Shown one piece after another: positions 53,634 through 62,794 of a stretch of 64,000 bases of DNA. The stretch is taken from positions 248,001 to 312,000 of the forward strand of contig JAHZEL010000008.1 of assembly GCA_019421865.1 (NCBI GenBank), in the 5' to 3' direction. Positions within the stretch are counted from its first letter, which is position 1. Each line of letters opens with the position of its first letter. Under the pieces are notes generated by a model, which saw only the letters and a list, made by a program, of their open reading frames with translations, was not told the DNA's origin and searched no databases. A program made the position numbers and the translations under genes. Source of the stretch: Desulfovibrionaceae bacterium (GTDB lineage Bacteria; Desulfobacterota; Desulfovibrionia; Desulfovibrionales; Desulfovibrionaceae).

Positions 53634-55853
53634 TTACCAGCGCAGAAGCAGCTGATAGGCCGTTGTGGCAACCACCAGGGCCACACAGGTGTTGAACACA
53701 AAGCTGAACAGCGCCCACTTGGCGGAGCCGGTTTCCATGCGTATGGTCACCAGACTCACGAAGCACGGGGCATACAGAAGAACAAAAAGCAGGAACGCCA
53801 CAACCGAGGGAATGTTCCAGCTTTTGTCCCGGGCAATGAACTGCGCCAGCGTTGCGGAGTCCTCTTCCGTATCATACAGGGAGTACGCCGTGCCGAGCGT
53901 GGTGACGATGACTTCCTTGGCGGCCAGACCGCCGAGAAGCGCAATGTTTGCTTCCCAGCCGAAGCCCGCATAACGAGTCACAGGCTCCATGGCCGTGCCT
54001 ATACGGCCCGCCACGGTGTAGCGCAATGATTCTTCGCTGAAGCGGCCGTTTTCTTCCTGCAGCGCCTGTTCCAGAGACCGATACGCGGCAGATCCCGGAT
54101 CCGAAGCCTCCAACTGCGCCTGAATGTCGGCCAGCGTCACCTCATGAGCCTTCACCCGATCTTCGGGAAGACCCGGATAGGCCATGGCCGCCCAGACGAC
54201 GATGGATATGGCAAGAATGACGGTTCCGGCTTTCTTCAGGTATTCCCAGGTGCGTTCTCCGGCATGAATGATCATGCCCTGCATGGTAGGCATGCGGTAC
54301 GGAGGCAGCTCCATGACGAACGGCGTGGCAGGCCCCTTGATGAACGAGGAACGCAGCACACGAGCGGCCAGCATGGCCACGACCCAGCCCGTGAGGGTAA
54401 GGCCGAACATGACCAGCGCCTCGTTGCCGGGAAAAAACACACCGGAAAACACGATGAACACCGGAAGTTTGGCGCCGCAGGCCATGAACGGCACGGTAAG
54501 CAGCGTGGCCAGCTTTTCACGAGGACTGCGCAGCGTGCGCGCCGCCATGATGCCGGGCACCGCACAGCCTCCGGCTATGCCGCCGCCGAGAATATAGGGT
54601 ACTACGGAAGCACCGTGCAGGCCGAATATACGGAAGATGCGATCCAGCATGTAGGCCATGCGCGCCATGTATCCCGAGTCTTCCAGAATGGCGATCTGCA
54701 TGAAGATCAGCAGAATGAGAGGAACAAAGCACATGACGCCGCCCACGCCGTCGATGATGCCGGAGGTGATCATGGACTTGAGCACTCCGTCGGCCATGCA
54801 GGAATCGACCAGCTCCCGCAGCCAGACGAAGAACGCGCCCACCCAGTCCATGGGAATTTCACCGAGCGAGAACGTGATGCGGTACATGAGATACATGATG
54901 CCGAGCATGATGAGCGGGCCGAGGAACTGATGCGTCAGAATGCGGTCGGCCCTGTCGGAAAGATCCATGCGCTGGGCGATGTCGTCGCGCCGCGTGAGCA
55001 CGCCGCGCAGAAGCGAACTGATGTAGCCGTAGCGGTAGTCGGCAATGATGGCTTCGGCGCTGGTGCCGAGCGTGGCCTTGAGGTGCGCTTCCACCTCGTC
55101 GATATGTTCCTTGACGTGAGCCATGACCTCAGGCTTGTCGTGGCTCAGTTCGGAAAGAATTTCGGAGTCGTTTTCCAGCAGCTTCAGCGCCAGCCAGCGT
55201 GTGGGATACGGCGAGCAGCCCACGCCCTCCGTGTCCAGCGATTCCGTCAGATGCTCCAGCACCGGATCCAGATCCGGACCGTAGGAAATGTGCAGCGGCC
55301 GCCAGGGCTGTCCCTCATATTTCCGTCCGAAGGCCACGGTCTGATGAAGATATTCCTGAAGCCCTTCCCCCGTTCTGGCCACGGTTTCCACCACCGGTAC
55401 GCCCAGGCGACTGGAAAGCTGCGGCACGTCGATGCTCATGCCCATGGCTCTGGCTTCGTCCATCATGTTCAGACCGATGGACACGGGAACGCCCATTTCC
55501 ATGAGCTGCACGGCCAGATACAGATTGCGCTCCAGTGCTCCGGCATTGAGCAGAGCCATGACGGCCAGCGGCCTTTCACGGCCGATGACCCGACGGGCCA
55601 CGCGCTCTTCCTGCGTATAGGCCGTCAGCGAGTAGGCGCCGGGAAGGTCGATGATGCGTATGGATTCTCCGTCGCAGTGGGCGATGCCTTCCTTCTGCTC
55701 CACCGTGATGCCGGGATAGTTGCCTACGTGCTGACGTGCTCCGGTCAGCGCGTTGAACGATGTCGTTTTGCCCGAGTTGGGGTTACCCGCGAGCGCGAGG
55801 GTGGGCAGTTCGCTGCGCGGCTGCCCTTCATCGGAATGATGAAAGTAAGACAT
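53634..55853 (-). CDS. feoB: Ferrous iron transporter FeoB
   Basis: A 739-residue inner-membrane Fe2+ importer. The N-terminal GTPase domain has G1 GNPNSGKTT (about 23-31), switch I NYPGITVEQKEG, G3 DLPGAYSL (about 69-76) and G4 NMMD. A helical GDI domain follows, then two gate domains with many helices, including VPFMACGAKLPVFIVFSGVF and its Cys. It starts one base inside the feoA stop (TGATG). Length is normal. Confidence 0.97.
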   Translation of the reverse strand: MSYFHHSDEGQPRSELPTLALAGNPNSGKTTSFNALTGARQHVGNYPGITVEQKEGIAHCDGESIRIIDLPGAYSLTAYTQEERVARRVIGRERPLAVMALLNAGALERNLYLAVQLMEMGVPVSIGLNMMDEARAMGMSIDVPQLSSRLGVPVVETVARTGEGLQEYLHQTVAFGRKYEGQPWRPLHISYGPDLDPVLEHLTESLDTEGVGCSPYPTRWLALKLLENDSEILSELSHDKPEVMAHVKEHIDEVEAHLKATLGTSAEAIIADYRYGYISSLLRGVLTRRDDIAQRMDLSDRADRILTHQFLGPLIMLGIMYLMYRITFSLGEIPMDWVGAFFVWLRELVDSCMADGVLKSMITSGIIDGVGGVMCFVPLILLIFMQIAILEDSGYMARMAYMLDRIFRIFGLHGASVVPYILGGGIAGGCAVPGIMAARTLRSPREKLATLLTVPFMACGAKLPVFIVFSGVFFPGNEALVMFGLTLTGWVVAMLAARVLRSSFIKGPATPFVMELPPYRMPTMQGMIIHAGERTWEYLKKAGTVILAISIVVWAAMAYPGLPEDRVKAHEVTLADIQAQLEASDPGSAAYRSLEQALQEENGRFSEESLRYTVAGRIGTAMEPVTRYAGFGWEANIALLGGLAAKEVIVTTLGTAYSLYDTEEDSATLAQFIARDKSWNIPSVVAFLLFVLLYAPCFVSLVTIRMETGSAKWALFSFVFNTCVALVVATTAYQLLLRW

Positions 55854-56086
55854 CAGTCCGTCATCTCCACCAGTATGTAATCAGCTTCATTGTTGCGCAG
55901 GCTCAGAGTAAAGCCCGGCAGGCGAAGGGCTACGGGGTCGCGCAGCGGGGCGCGGCCTATCACTTCCACTTCGGCTCCTGTCACCAGACCCATGTCGCGG
56001 ATGCGGCGACCCAGTTCTCCGTCGGCCCGGACAGAGGCGATGCGCGCCTTGCGGCCCACGGGAAGGGAACGAAGAGGTATGCTCAT
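55853..56086 (-). CDS. feoA: FeoA-domain protein
   Basis: A 77-residue SH3-like protein with LRSLPVGRKARIASV, RIRDMGLVTGAEVEVIGRAP and a final ADYILVEMTD, matching FeoA, which modulates FeoB. Start ATG 56086 has an AAGGA site; a longer frame upstream lacks similarity. It overlaps feoB by one base and is the first gene of the unit. Confidence 0.95.
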   Translation of the reverse strand: MSIPLRSLPVGRKARIASVRADGELGRRIRDMGLVTGAEVEVIGRAPLRDPVALRLPGFTLSLRNNEADYILVEMTD

Positions 56087-56232
56087 GACATTATCCTTAA
56101 AAGGCTGAGGTTCTGTCTCTCTCATGTCGGCCGGTCCGGCAGCATCGGCAACAGGAAAGCGGCTCGCTTTTTCTGCCGCGGGAGCCTGCCGGCCCCTTTC
56201 TCCGACCTTCCGACACGAAATGCGGTTTCAAC

Positions 56233-56261
56233 AAGCTAAGCTTACGCTCCTGTCTTGTCAA
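56233..56261 (-). promoter_or_regulatory. Possible promoter of feoAB
   Basis: On the minus strand TTGACA (56261-56256) and TAGCTT (56238-56233) are separated by 17 bases. The -10 box is weak. I see no clear Fur box, although iron control would be expected. Confidence 0.5.
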
Positions 56262-56376
56262 ATCATGCGCCCGCCTTCTTGCCCATGAAAACAAGCTGTG
56301 GCATAGTCGGCAGGAACCGTTTTCCTCCGCCCTGCCCGGCGGAGATTTTCTTCACCTCTGCCAACCGGCCATCACC

Positions 56377-57330
56377 ATGCCTCCTCTGCTTGACGTTCAG
56401 CATCTTACCGTGTCCTTCGGTTCCGTTTCCGTCGTGCGCGACATCAGCTTTCAGCTGTTCAAGGGCCGCACGCTCTGCCTCGTGGGAGAATCCGGTTCAG
56501 GGAAAAGCATGACCGCCTTCTCGATCATGCAGCTGCTTCCCCGTCCCGGCCGCATTACGGCAGGTTCTCTGCTCTTCGACGGAGAAGATCTGCGCTCTCT
56601 GAACGAAAAGGCCATGCGCCAGAAGCGCGGACGGGACATTTCCATGATCTTTCAGGAACCCATGACCTCCCTGAATCCGGTGCTGCGCATAGGCAGGCAG
56701 CTCACGGAGCCTCTGGAAATCCATCAGGGACTGCATGGACGAGAAGCGGAGGAAAAAGCAGTCGAACTTCTGGAACTGGTGGGCATTCCCGCCCCCCGGC
56801 GCAGGCTGGGCGACTACCCGCATCAGTTTTCCGGAGGCATGCGTCAGCGAGTCATGATCGCCATGGCCCTTGCCTGCGCGCCGAAGCTGCTTCTCGCGGA
56901 CGAGCCGACTACGGCCCTCGACATCACCATACAGGGGCAGATTCTCCGCCTTCTCGGCCGCCTTGCCCGCGAGCGCGACATGGGCGTTCTGCTCATCACG
57001 CACGACCTCGGCGTGGTGGCGGAAGCCGCGGACGACGTAGCCGTCATGTATGCCGGGGAGCTGATGGAAATTTCACCGGTTTCGGAATTTTTCTCTCATC
57101 CTCTCCATCCCTATTCCAGAGGACTGATGGCCTGCGCGCCGCTGGTGGGCAATCATGCCAGCCACAGGCTGCCTTCCATTCCCGGCATGGTTCCCCTGCC
57201 CTCGGAACTGCCGGAAGGCTGCAGCTTTCGGCCGCGCTGCCCTCATGCCTCGGAACAGTGCCGCAAGGCGCCCCCGCTTTCGGCCGTTGCCGACGGGCAT
57301 TTCGTGCGCTGCTGGAAGGCTTCGGCATAA
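56377..57330 (+). CDS. Oligopeptide/dipeptide-type ABC transporter ATPase (DppD/OppD-like), orphan
   Basis: A 317-residue ABC ATPase. Walker A GESGSGKS (about 38-45), Q-loop [11 protein letters not shown], signature [16 protein letters not shown] (about 151-166), Walker [13 protein letters not shown] and H-loop LLITHDLG are intact. The C-terminal oligopeptide/dipeptide domain carries the [19 protein letters not shown] cysteine motif that binds a 4Fe-4S cluster in some DppD proteins. No permease, binding protein or second ATPase gene is next to it, so the rest of the transporter is elsewhere or lost. Confidence 0.9.
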   Translation: MPPLLDVQHLTVSFGSVSVVRDISFQLFKGRTLCLVGESGSGKSMTAFSIMQLLPRPGRITAGSLLFDGEDLRSLNEKAMRQKRGRDISMIFQEPMTSLNPVLRIGRQLTEPLEIHQGLHGREAEEKAVELLELVGIPAPRRRLGDYPHQFSGGMRQRVMIAMALACAPKLLLADEPTTALDITIQGQILRLLGRLARERDMGVLLITHDLGVVAEAADDVAVMYAGELMEISPVSEFFSHPLHPYSRGLMACAPLVGNHASHRLPSIPGMVPLPSELPEGCSFRPRCPHASEQCRKAPPLSAVADGHFVRCWKASA

Positions 57331-57355
57331 ATTTTAAAAATATGCAAAAAAATAC

Positions 57356-57384
57356 TTGCCAAACGAACGCAATTTTACTAGAAA
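57356..57384 (+). promoter_or_regulatory. Probable promoter of tRNA-Leu
   Basis: TTGCCA (57356-57361), a 17-base spacer and TAGAAA (57379-57384) precede the tRNA by 9 bases. Confidence 0.55.
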
Positions 57385-57393
57385 CATTCCTGC

Positions 57394-57480
57394 GCCGAAG
57401 TGGTGAAATTGGTAGACACGCTAGGTTCAGGGTCTAGTTCCCGTTCGGGAGTAAGAGTTCGAGTCTCTTCTTCGGCACCA
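57394..57480 (+). tRNA. tRNA-Leu (anticodon CAG)
   Basis: The acceptor stem GCCGAAG/CTTCGGC, a class II long variable arm (TTCCCGTTCGGGAG), and the anticodon loop TTCAGGG identify tRNA-Leu reading CUG. The 3' ACCA is encoded. Confidence 0.95.
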
Positions 57481-57865
57481 GTTGAAAGATAAAGGTTATG
57501 GTTTTTACCATAACCTTTTTTTATTTTGCAAAACCGCTGCAAACATGCGTCATGCCCGCCGCCGGATCACAACGCGGCAGATTTCTCCGGCACTTCTCTC
57601 TGCAGACGTTCGCGGAAGAACAGAACGCAGTATTGCCGAAAGACGCCCCCCATTCTTACCAGGAACAGAATCTTTCTCGTCCGCTGCAGGAGAACCATCC
57701 CTCAGATGAAGAGAAAAACGTACCAGAGGTTCCGGCGCTGCGTCTGACGCCATGCCTCGCCTGAAAACAGGGCAGGGCCGATCGGCAGGCACAACCCAAG
57801 TTCCGCTGCCTCTCCTGACGGCACGTTTTACGCCCTTACCGCCAGCCCCACCGTAAAAGCCTTTT
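57481..57865. other. 385-base gap after tRNA-Leu
   Basis: It begins with the tRNA terminator (57491-57521). The rest has only short overlapping open frames with no conserved features, and I see no mobile-element or attachment-site remnant. Confidence 0.5.
57491..57521 (+). terminator. Intrinsic terminator of tRNA-Leu
   Basis: AAAGGTTATGG pairs with CCATAACCTTT around a 6-base loop, followed by TTTT. Confidence 0.88.
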
Positions 57866-60800
57866 CTATTCGGAGTCGGATTCGGTCTCCCTGTTCTTCA
57901 TTTTCTTGTAAAGCGTCGTTCTATTGATGCCAAGCAGCATGGCCGCGCCTTTCGGCCCGGAAATCCGGCCGCCGGTCAACTTCAGAATCTCCTGAATATA
58001 TCGACTCTCAATCTCTTCAAGCGTCGGGATACGTTCAAGAATCGACAGCACATCCATGCCCGCTCCATATTCCGTCGCCGCCTCTTCCCTGAGGGAAGGC
58101 TCCTCCCGGCCGACAGACCCGGCCGAAGAATGCGCCTCGTTCGCCCCTTCTCCGGACGGCGTTTCTTCCCACCCGGCCTCATCCAGCGCCAGATACAGGC
58201 GATCACGCTCGGACAGCGCCGCCGCCTGGGCCATGACGTTGCGCAGCTCCCGTATGTTTCCGGGCCAGGCGTACGCACAGAGTCTCTTGCAGTCCTCCGG
58301 GCTCAGCTCCGGCACGGCTCTATGAAATCTCCCGGCAAAATGCCGCAGGTAATACCGGGCAATGGCCAGAATATCCTCCTTTCTTTCTCTGAGCGGCGGA
58401 ATGGCCAGCATGACCACGCATATTCTATAATACAGGTCCGCCCGAAAACGTCCCTGCCGGACTTCTTCCTTCAAATTTCTGTTTGTTGCGGCAACCAGCC
58501 TGAAATCCGAATGAATCGTCTGCGTTCCGCCAAGACGCATGAAATTTCGTTCCTGCAGAATTCTTAGCAGCTTCACCTGAAAACGGGCGCTGATGTCGGG
58601 AAGCTCGTCGAGAAAAAGCGTGCCTCCGTCGACAAGTTCCAGAATTCCCTTTTTCTGCCTGTTGGCGCCGGTAAATGCCCCTTTTTCATAGCCGAGCATT
58701 TCGCTCTCAAAAAGTTCTTCGGGAATACTGGACAGGTTGACCGCAATAAACGGCCCCTGCCGACCGCTCATTCTGTGAATGCGGCGGGCCACGAGCTCCT
58801 TGCCCGCGCCCGTTTCTCCAAAAAGAAGCACGGAGGCATCAACGGCAGCGATCCTGTCCACCTTCGTCAAAAAGGCCTGCATGCTTTCACTCACGCTTAT
58901 CAGCTCATCCTGCACCGCAGACTGAGCCGGGCTCATCTTTCCCGCAGAAGACTCCTTCAACCAGCGCCTTACCGGAATTTCCGCCATTTCCTTAAGCTGG
59001 GAAAGCAGCTCTTCCGTCAGATCCTCCGCGCTCCAGAGCCAGTTTTCCCCCTCCATGTACAGGCAGCACCATACGTCGGTGCTGCAGGTGACGGGCAGCA
59101 GCAGTCCCATGCCCTTGCTCTGCCCCCGCTCACTCTTTTTGGACAGGGAAAAAACAAAGGGAATATTTTCTTCCGCCTCACGCACGACTCGCAGCCGATC
59201 CTCCCCGGCAAGTACAGCCATATCCATTCCGCTGCTTCCGAGCAGCTCGCATGAACCATCCCGGGTGCACTTCCAGAATCCCGCCCGGGAAGCTCCCAGC
59301 GTGCAACAGAATGCACCGAGCAGGCTTTGCAGAAAACTGCCCGACGTCGTGTCCAGATCCAGAAGAAGCTTCATCAGCTGCCGCTGGAGAGGAACCGTAC
59401 GATCTCTTACCGAAGGAACATCGCTGTTGGGCAGCAGAGGAACCAGCTCCTGCGGCCACAGGGAGCGCAGTCCATCCTGAGTATTGAACGCCGGCCATGC
59501 CTCAATGACAAAGCGCAGGGCCGTACGTCGATCATGGAGACGGAGATACGCTACGGCAAGCAGCGCTATGGTTTTGGCGGCTTCCCAGCTCAGGCCGTGA
59601 ACCACAAAAAACGTTCGGCTCTTCTTCAACGCGACGACGGCCGCGTTCAGGTTTCCCGCCTCCACCATGGAAAGCGCTCTGAGTCTCAGCGCCACGTGGC
59701 GCAGCGTGAGGTTCGGACCGGACAGGTTCCTTTCCAGAACGGACTCATACTCGTAGCCGGCAATGTCGGGGTAACCGGCGGCATGAAGCATGTACAGAAG
59801 CTCCTGAAAGAACGGCAGCGGGGGCGCATAACGGCACTCCGCCTCTTCAGCCTTTTCCAGCGTTGTTCTGAGTATGCGCCACGCCGTCTCCGTTCTTCCG
59901 CAGACGGCGTGATAACGGGCCAGAGCCACGTAGGCGGAGACCCAGCAGATCATCGCCCCTCTCAGACTGACGCCCGCCAGCAACGAATCCAGATGTTCCA
60001 AGGCGCCGTCAAAGTCCCGCACGTCAAGAAGCACATGAACCAGATGGACCTGAAGAAAATGCACGGCAACCGTGTTGCGCCACGGCCGCTGCTTGCGCAG
60101 ATAGCGCAGGAGCAGGGAATGAGCGAGATCGAAATCCCCCGTCAGCCCCATGGCCAAAGCCTCCCACGGGCGGTACACGACGTCGGCAAAACTTTCGCCT
60201 CCCGACTTGTCCCTTGAAAGCAGCAAGAAGTGGTCCAGCGCCAGCCGCGGATGGCCTATGGCCATGTGATATGCGCCGAAGAACAGCACGTTCTCCGGAC
60301 GATACTCCCCGGAAAGACCGGCAAGCCCCTTTCCCTGCTCCGTGGCCTTGAACAGACTTCCGTGCCGCACCTCCCCCGGAAAACAGACGGACTGCAAATC
60401 AGCCAGAATACTCATCAGGCCTGTACGGTGACTGTCCATGAGCCACTGTGCCGCCTTCCGCCCCTTCAGCAGCGCAAAGCGCATCAGTCTCGGCTCCACC
60501 GCATGAAGCATGGCCACAGGCTGCGCCTGAATGCACAGCCCGATATAACCGCTCAGCTGTCGGGAGTCCGCTGGCTCCAGAGGGACGCTCGCAAGGCAGC
60601 CCAGCGCAAAACGGAGTCCGCTTTCCGTCATCCAGGCGCTGTCTTCGCCATTTATCATCGTCAGCCATTCAAGAAGCGTTTCCGCAGCTTCCATATATCT
60701 GCCGGCAAGGGCATTCTCCACGGCCTTCCAGAACGGCGTCCCCGCCCGGTTTCCCGCTATTTTTCTTCCCGAACCCGAAGGCTCGGCCACGGAGCTCTCA

Positions 60801-60958
60801 GAAAGAAGACGCTCTGCCGCCCCAGCCTGATGAAAAACGGATGCCAGGCGAACCTCGGGAACGCCGCACAAAACGGCAAGCCGGGCCAGAGTTCGTTCTT
60901 CAGGACAACAAGACTTCAGCAGCCATGAGACTTCGTAAAGCCGAGAAAAGCTGGACAT
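57866..60958 (-). CDS. Sigma-54 dependent transcriptional activator with large helical N-terminal region
   Basis: A 1029-residue (about) bacterial enhancer-binding protein. Residues 1-530 look like helical TPR-type repeats, about 530-665 look GAF-like, and about 690-930 form the AAA+ domain with Walker A GETGAGKE (about 713), the sigma-54 contact loop GAFTGA (about 759) and LDELPDISARFQVKLLRILQ. The C-terminal Fis-type helix-turn-helix includes LLGINRTTLYKKMKN. No response-regulator receiver domain is present, so it senses a ligand or protein partner. A GGGAGGAG site precedes ATG 60958. It is divergent from the flavoprotein operon with a sigma-54 promoter. Confidence 0.92.
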   Translation of the reverse strand: MSSFSRLYEVSWLLKSCCPEERTLARLAVLCGVPEVRLASVFHQAGAAERLLSESSVAEPSGSGRKIAGNRAGTPFWKAVENALAGRYMEAAETLLEWLTMINGEDSAWMTESGLRFALGCLASVPLEPADSRQLSGYIGLCIQAQPVAMLHAVEPRLMRFALLKGRKAAQWLMDSHRTGLMSILADLQSVCFPGEVRHGSLFKATEQGKGLAGLSGEYRPENVLFFGAYHMAIGHPRLALDHFLLLSRDKSGGESFADVVYRPWEALAMGLTGDFDLAHSLLLRYLRKQRPWRNTVAVHFLQVHLVHVLLDVRDFDGALEHLDSLLAGVSLRGAMICWVSAYVALARYHAVCGRTETAWRILRTTLEKAEEAECRYAPPLPFFQELLYMLHAAGYPDIAGYEYESVLERNLSGPNLTLRHVALRLRALSMVEAGNLNAAVVALKKSRTFFVVHGLSWEAAKTIALLAVAYLRLHDRRTALRFVIEAWPAFNTQDGLRSLWPQELVPLLPNSDVPSVRDRTVPLQRQLMKLLLDLDTTSGSFLQSLLGAFCCTLGASRAGFWKCTRDGSCELLGSSGMDMAVLAGEDRLRVVREAEENIPFVFSLSKKSERGQSKGMGLLLPVTCSTDVWCCLYMEGENWLWSAEDLTEELLSQLKEMAEIPVRRWLKESSAGKMSPAQSAVQDELISVSESMQAFLTKVDRIAAVDASVLLFGETGAGKELVARRIHRMSGRQGPFIAVNLSSIPEELFESEMLGYEKGAFTGANRQKKGILELVDGGTLFLDELPDISARFQVKLLRILQERNFMRLGGTQTIHSDFRLVAATNRNLKEEVRQGRFRADLYYRICVVMLAIPPLRERKEDILAIARYYLRHFAGRFHRAVPELSPEDCKRLCAYAWPGNIRELRNVMAQAAALSERDRLYLALDEAGWEETPSGEGANEAHSSAGSVGREEPSLREEAATEYGAGMDVLSILERIPTLEEIESRYIQEILKLTGGRISGPKGAAMLLGINRTTLYKKMKNRETESDSE

Positions 60959-61075
60959 GATTTTTCTCCTCCCGACTGATGCTTTTATCAACAAAAAATA
61001 ATCAAATAAACATCAAAAATCAGCATTCCCGCCGGCACTGCAGCGGTTTCTCGGGCGGGCTATTTTTATATCTTA

Positions 61076-61098
61076 TTGTATTTATAGAATAAACAATC
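61076..61098. repeat. Imperfect palindrome next to the sigma-54 promoter
   Basis: ATTGTATTTA and AATAAACAAT form an imperfect inverted repeat centred near 61087, only 3 bases before the -24 element. It could be a binding site for the divergent activator or another regulator; the whole AT-rich stretch 60965-61100 is a candidate upstream activating region. Confidence 0.4.
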
Positions 61099-61100
61099 AA

Positions 61101-61116
61101 TGGTACGAAGTTTGCA
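61101..61116 (+). promoter_or_regulatory. Sigma-54 (-24/-12) promoter
   Basis: TGGTACGAAGTTTGCA agrees with the consensus TGGCACG-N4-TTGCA at the key GG and GC pairs with correct spacing. The predicted start is near 61127, upstream of the ATG at 61172. The divergent gene encodes a sigma-54 activator. Confidence 0.88.
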
Positions 61117-61171
61117 ATATTTTTCTCCAAAATGTCGTTACCATACGCGCCTTTTTTACCAAGGAGTACCT

Positions 61172-62794
61172 ATGATCTCACATTTGGATCAAACCAAGTG
61201 CAGCGGCTGCGGGACCTGCTTCAAAACCTGCCCGCTGGATGTTTACCGGCTGGACACGGATCAGCCCGATATTTCCCCCTGCATGGAAGCCTGCCCGGCA
61301 GGAACCGACATCCGCGGAGTCAACTATCTGCTCCAGCAGGCCAAATTCCGGGAAGCGCTCGACAAGCTTCACCAGACCATGCCCTTCCCCGCCGTTACCG
61401 GCCACATCTGCCCTCATCCCTGCGAGAAGGAATGTACCCGGCACAAGCTGGACGAATCCGTCAACATCAACGCTCTTGAAGAATTTCTCGGAGAACTCGA
61501 TCTCAAGACTCCCGCGCCGGCCGTGCGCAGGCAGCATATCTTTTCTGTAGCGGTTGTCGGTTCAGGCCCCGCCGGACTTTCCGCGGCCTGGTATCTTGCC
61601 ATAGCCGGTTATCCCGTAACCGTATTTGAAATGAAGAAGGAACCGGGCGGCATGCTGCGTTACGGCATTCCCGAATATCGCCTTCCTTCTCCCATAGTGA
61701 ACACCTACATCGAGCGCCTGAAGACCATGGGCGTGAAGTTCGTGTGCAACGTACGCATCGGCGAACACGCCGACCTTCGCCTCAGCGATTTGAAGAAGCA
61801 GGGCTTCCACGCGGTCATTCTTGCGCCCGGAGCCAGCGGCGGACGTACGCTTCCCGGAAAGGCCGGATCTCTTCCCGGCGTATACAGCGCCCTTGATTTT
61901 CTTGCTTCCATGCGGAGCGAAGCACCCGTACAGGTGCAGGGCAGAGACGTTCTCGTCATCGGCGGCGGAAGCGTGGCGGCCGATGCCGCCATTTCCGCGG
62001 CGCGCAACGGCGCGAAAGCGGTTCATCTTGTCTGCCTTGAACAGCGCAGTGAAATGCCCGCTCTGCCCGAAGACATCCGCGATGTCGAAAACTACGGCAT
62101 CACCATCCACAACGGATGGGGCCTGAACGACATGGAGCATGACGGCGCCGTCAACAAGCTGAGCTTCAAGGCATGCACGAGCGTCTTTGACGAAAAAGGC
62201 TGCTTCCGTCCGAGCTTCGATGAAGGCAGCACCCTCAGTCTTTCTGCCGACATAGTCATCGCGGCCATCGGACAGGCCGTGCAGGCCGGAGACTTCTCCG
62301 AATCGCTGAAGCTGAACGCCAGAAACTGCATCGTAGCGGATCCGGAAACCTTCGCCACATCCATGGAACATGTTTTTGCCGCCGGTGACGCCGTTTCCGG
62401 CCCCGCGACCGTGGTCAGCGCCATCCGCGCCGGCAGAGAAGCCGCCTTTTCCGTGCATCACGACATCATCGGCATGCATCTGCATCTGAACAGGGAACAG
62501 CACAGAAACGTCGTCTCCTCCATGCCTCTGGACGGCCTTGAAAAGTCGCGCCGCGTCAACAGAAAAGAGCTGCCCCTGGGCGCTCCCCTCATGCGGGAAG
62601 GATTCGACATGGAGCAGGCCACCACGGAAGTGCAGCGCTGCCTCACCTGCGGAAGCCGGGCGCGCATCGCCTACGGCGACGAGTGCATGACCTGCTTCTT
62701 CTGCGAACTGCGCTGCCCCGAAGGCGCCATAGATGTTCACCCTTACAAGGAAGTGCTTCCGCGCACGCTGGAAATGATGGGAGGTTCCGACTGA
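61172..62794 (+). CDS. GltD-like iron-sulfur NAD(P)H:acceptor flavoprotein with ferredoxin ends
   Basis: A 540-residue FAD/NAD(P)-binding oxidoreductase of the GltD/NfnB-like group. The N-terminus has a ferredoxin-like CSGCGTCFKTCPLDV, then the GltD-type Cys cluster with MEACPAGTDIRGVNYL and ICPHPCEKECTR. The FAD loop is VAVVGSGPAGLSAAWYLA (about 128-145) and the NAD(P) loop is VLVIGGGSVAADAAI. The C-terminus adds a second cluster with CLTCGSRARIAYGDECMTCF and CPEGAI. ATG 61172 follows AAGGAG; the in-frame ATG at 61100 lies on the promoter. It probably feeds electrons to the next flavoprotein. Confidence 0.87.
   Translation: MISHLDQTKCSGCGTCFKTCPLDVYRLDTDQPDISPCMEACPAGTDIRGVNYLLQQAKFREALDKLHQTMPFPAVTGHICPHPCEKECTRHKLDESVNINALEEFLGELDLKTPAPAVRRQHIFSVAVVGSGPAGLSAAWYLAIAGYPVTVFEMKKEPGGMLRYGIPEYRLPSPIVNTYIERLKTMGVKFVCNVRIGEHADLRLSDLKKQGFHAVILAPGASGGRTLPGKAGSLPGVYSALDFLASMRSEAPVQVQGRDVLVIGGGSVAADAAISAARNGAKAVHLVCLEQRSEMPALPEDIRDVENYGITIHNGWGLNDMEHDGAVNKLSFKACTSVFDEKGCFRPSFDEGSTLSLSADIVIAAIGQAVQAGDFSESLKLNARNCIVADPETFATSMEHVFAAGDAVSGPATVVSAIRAGREAAFSVHHDIIGMHLHLNREQHRNVVSSMPLDGLEKSRRVNRKELPLGAPLMREGFDMEQATTEVQRCLTCGSRARIAYGDECMTCFFCELRCPEGAIDVHPYKEVLPRTLEMMGGSD

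Noticed and set aside
54144..55880. 578-codon open frame on the plus strand
   Set aside because: Antisense to feoB; composition rich in His/Arg/Gly and no motif.
61100..61172. Earlier ATG at 61100 for the GltD-like gene
   Set aside because: It overlaps the -24/-12 promoter and precedes the predicted transcript start; ATG 61172 has a strong AAGGAG site.
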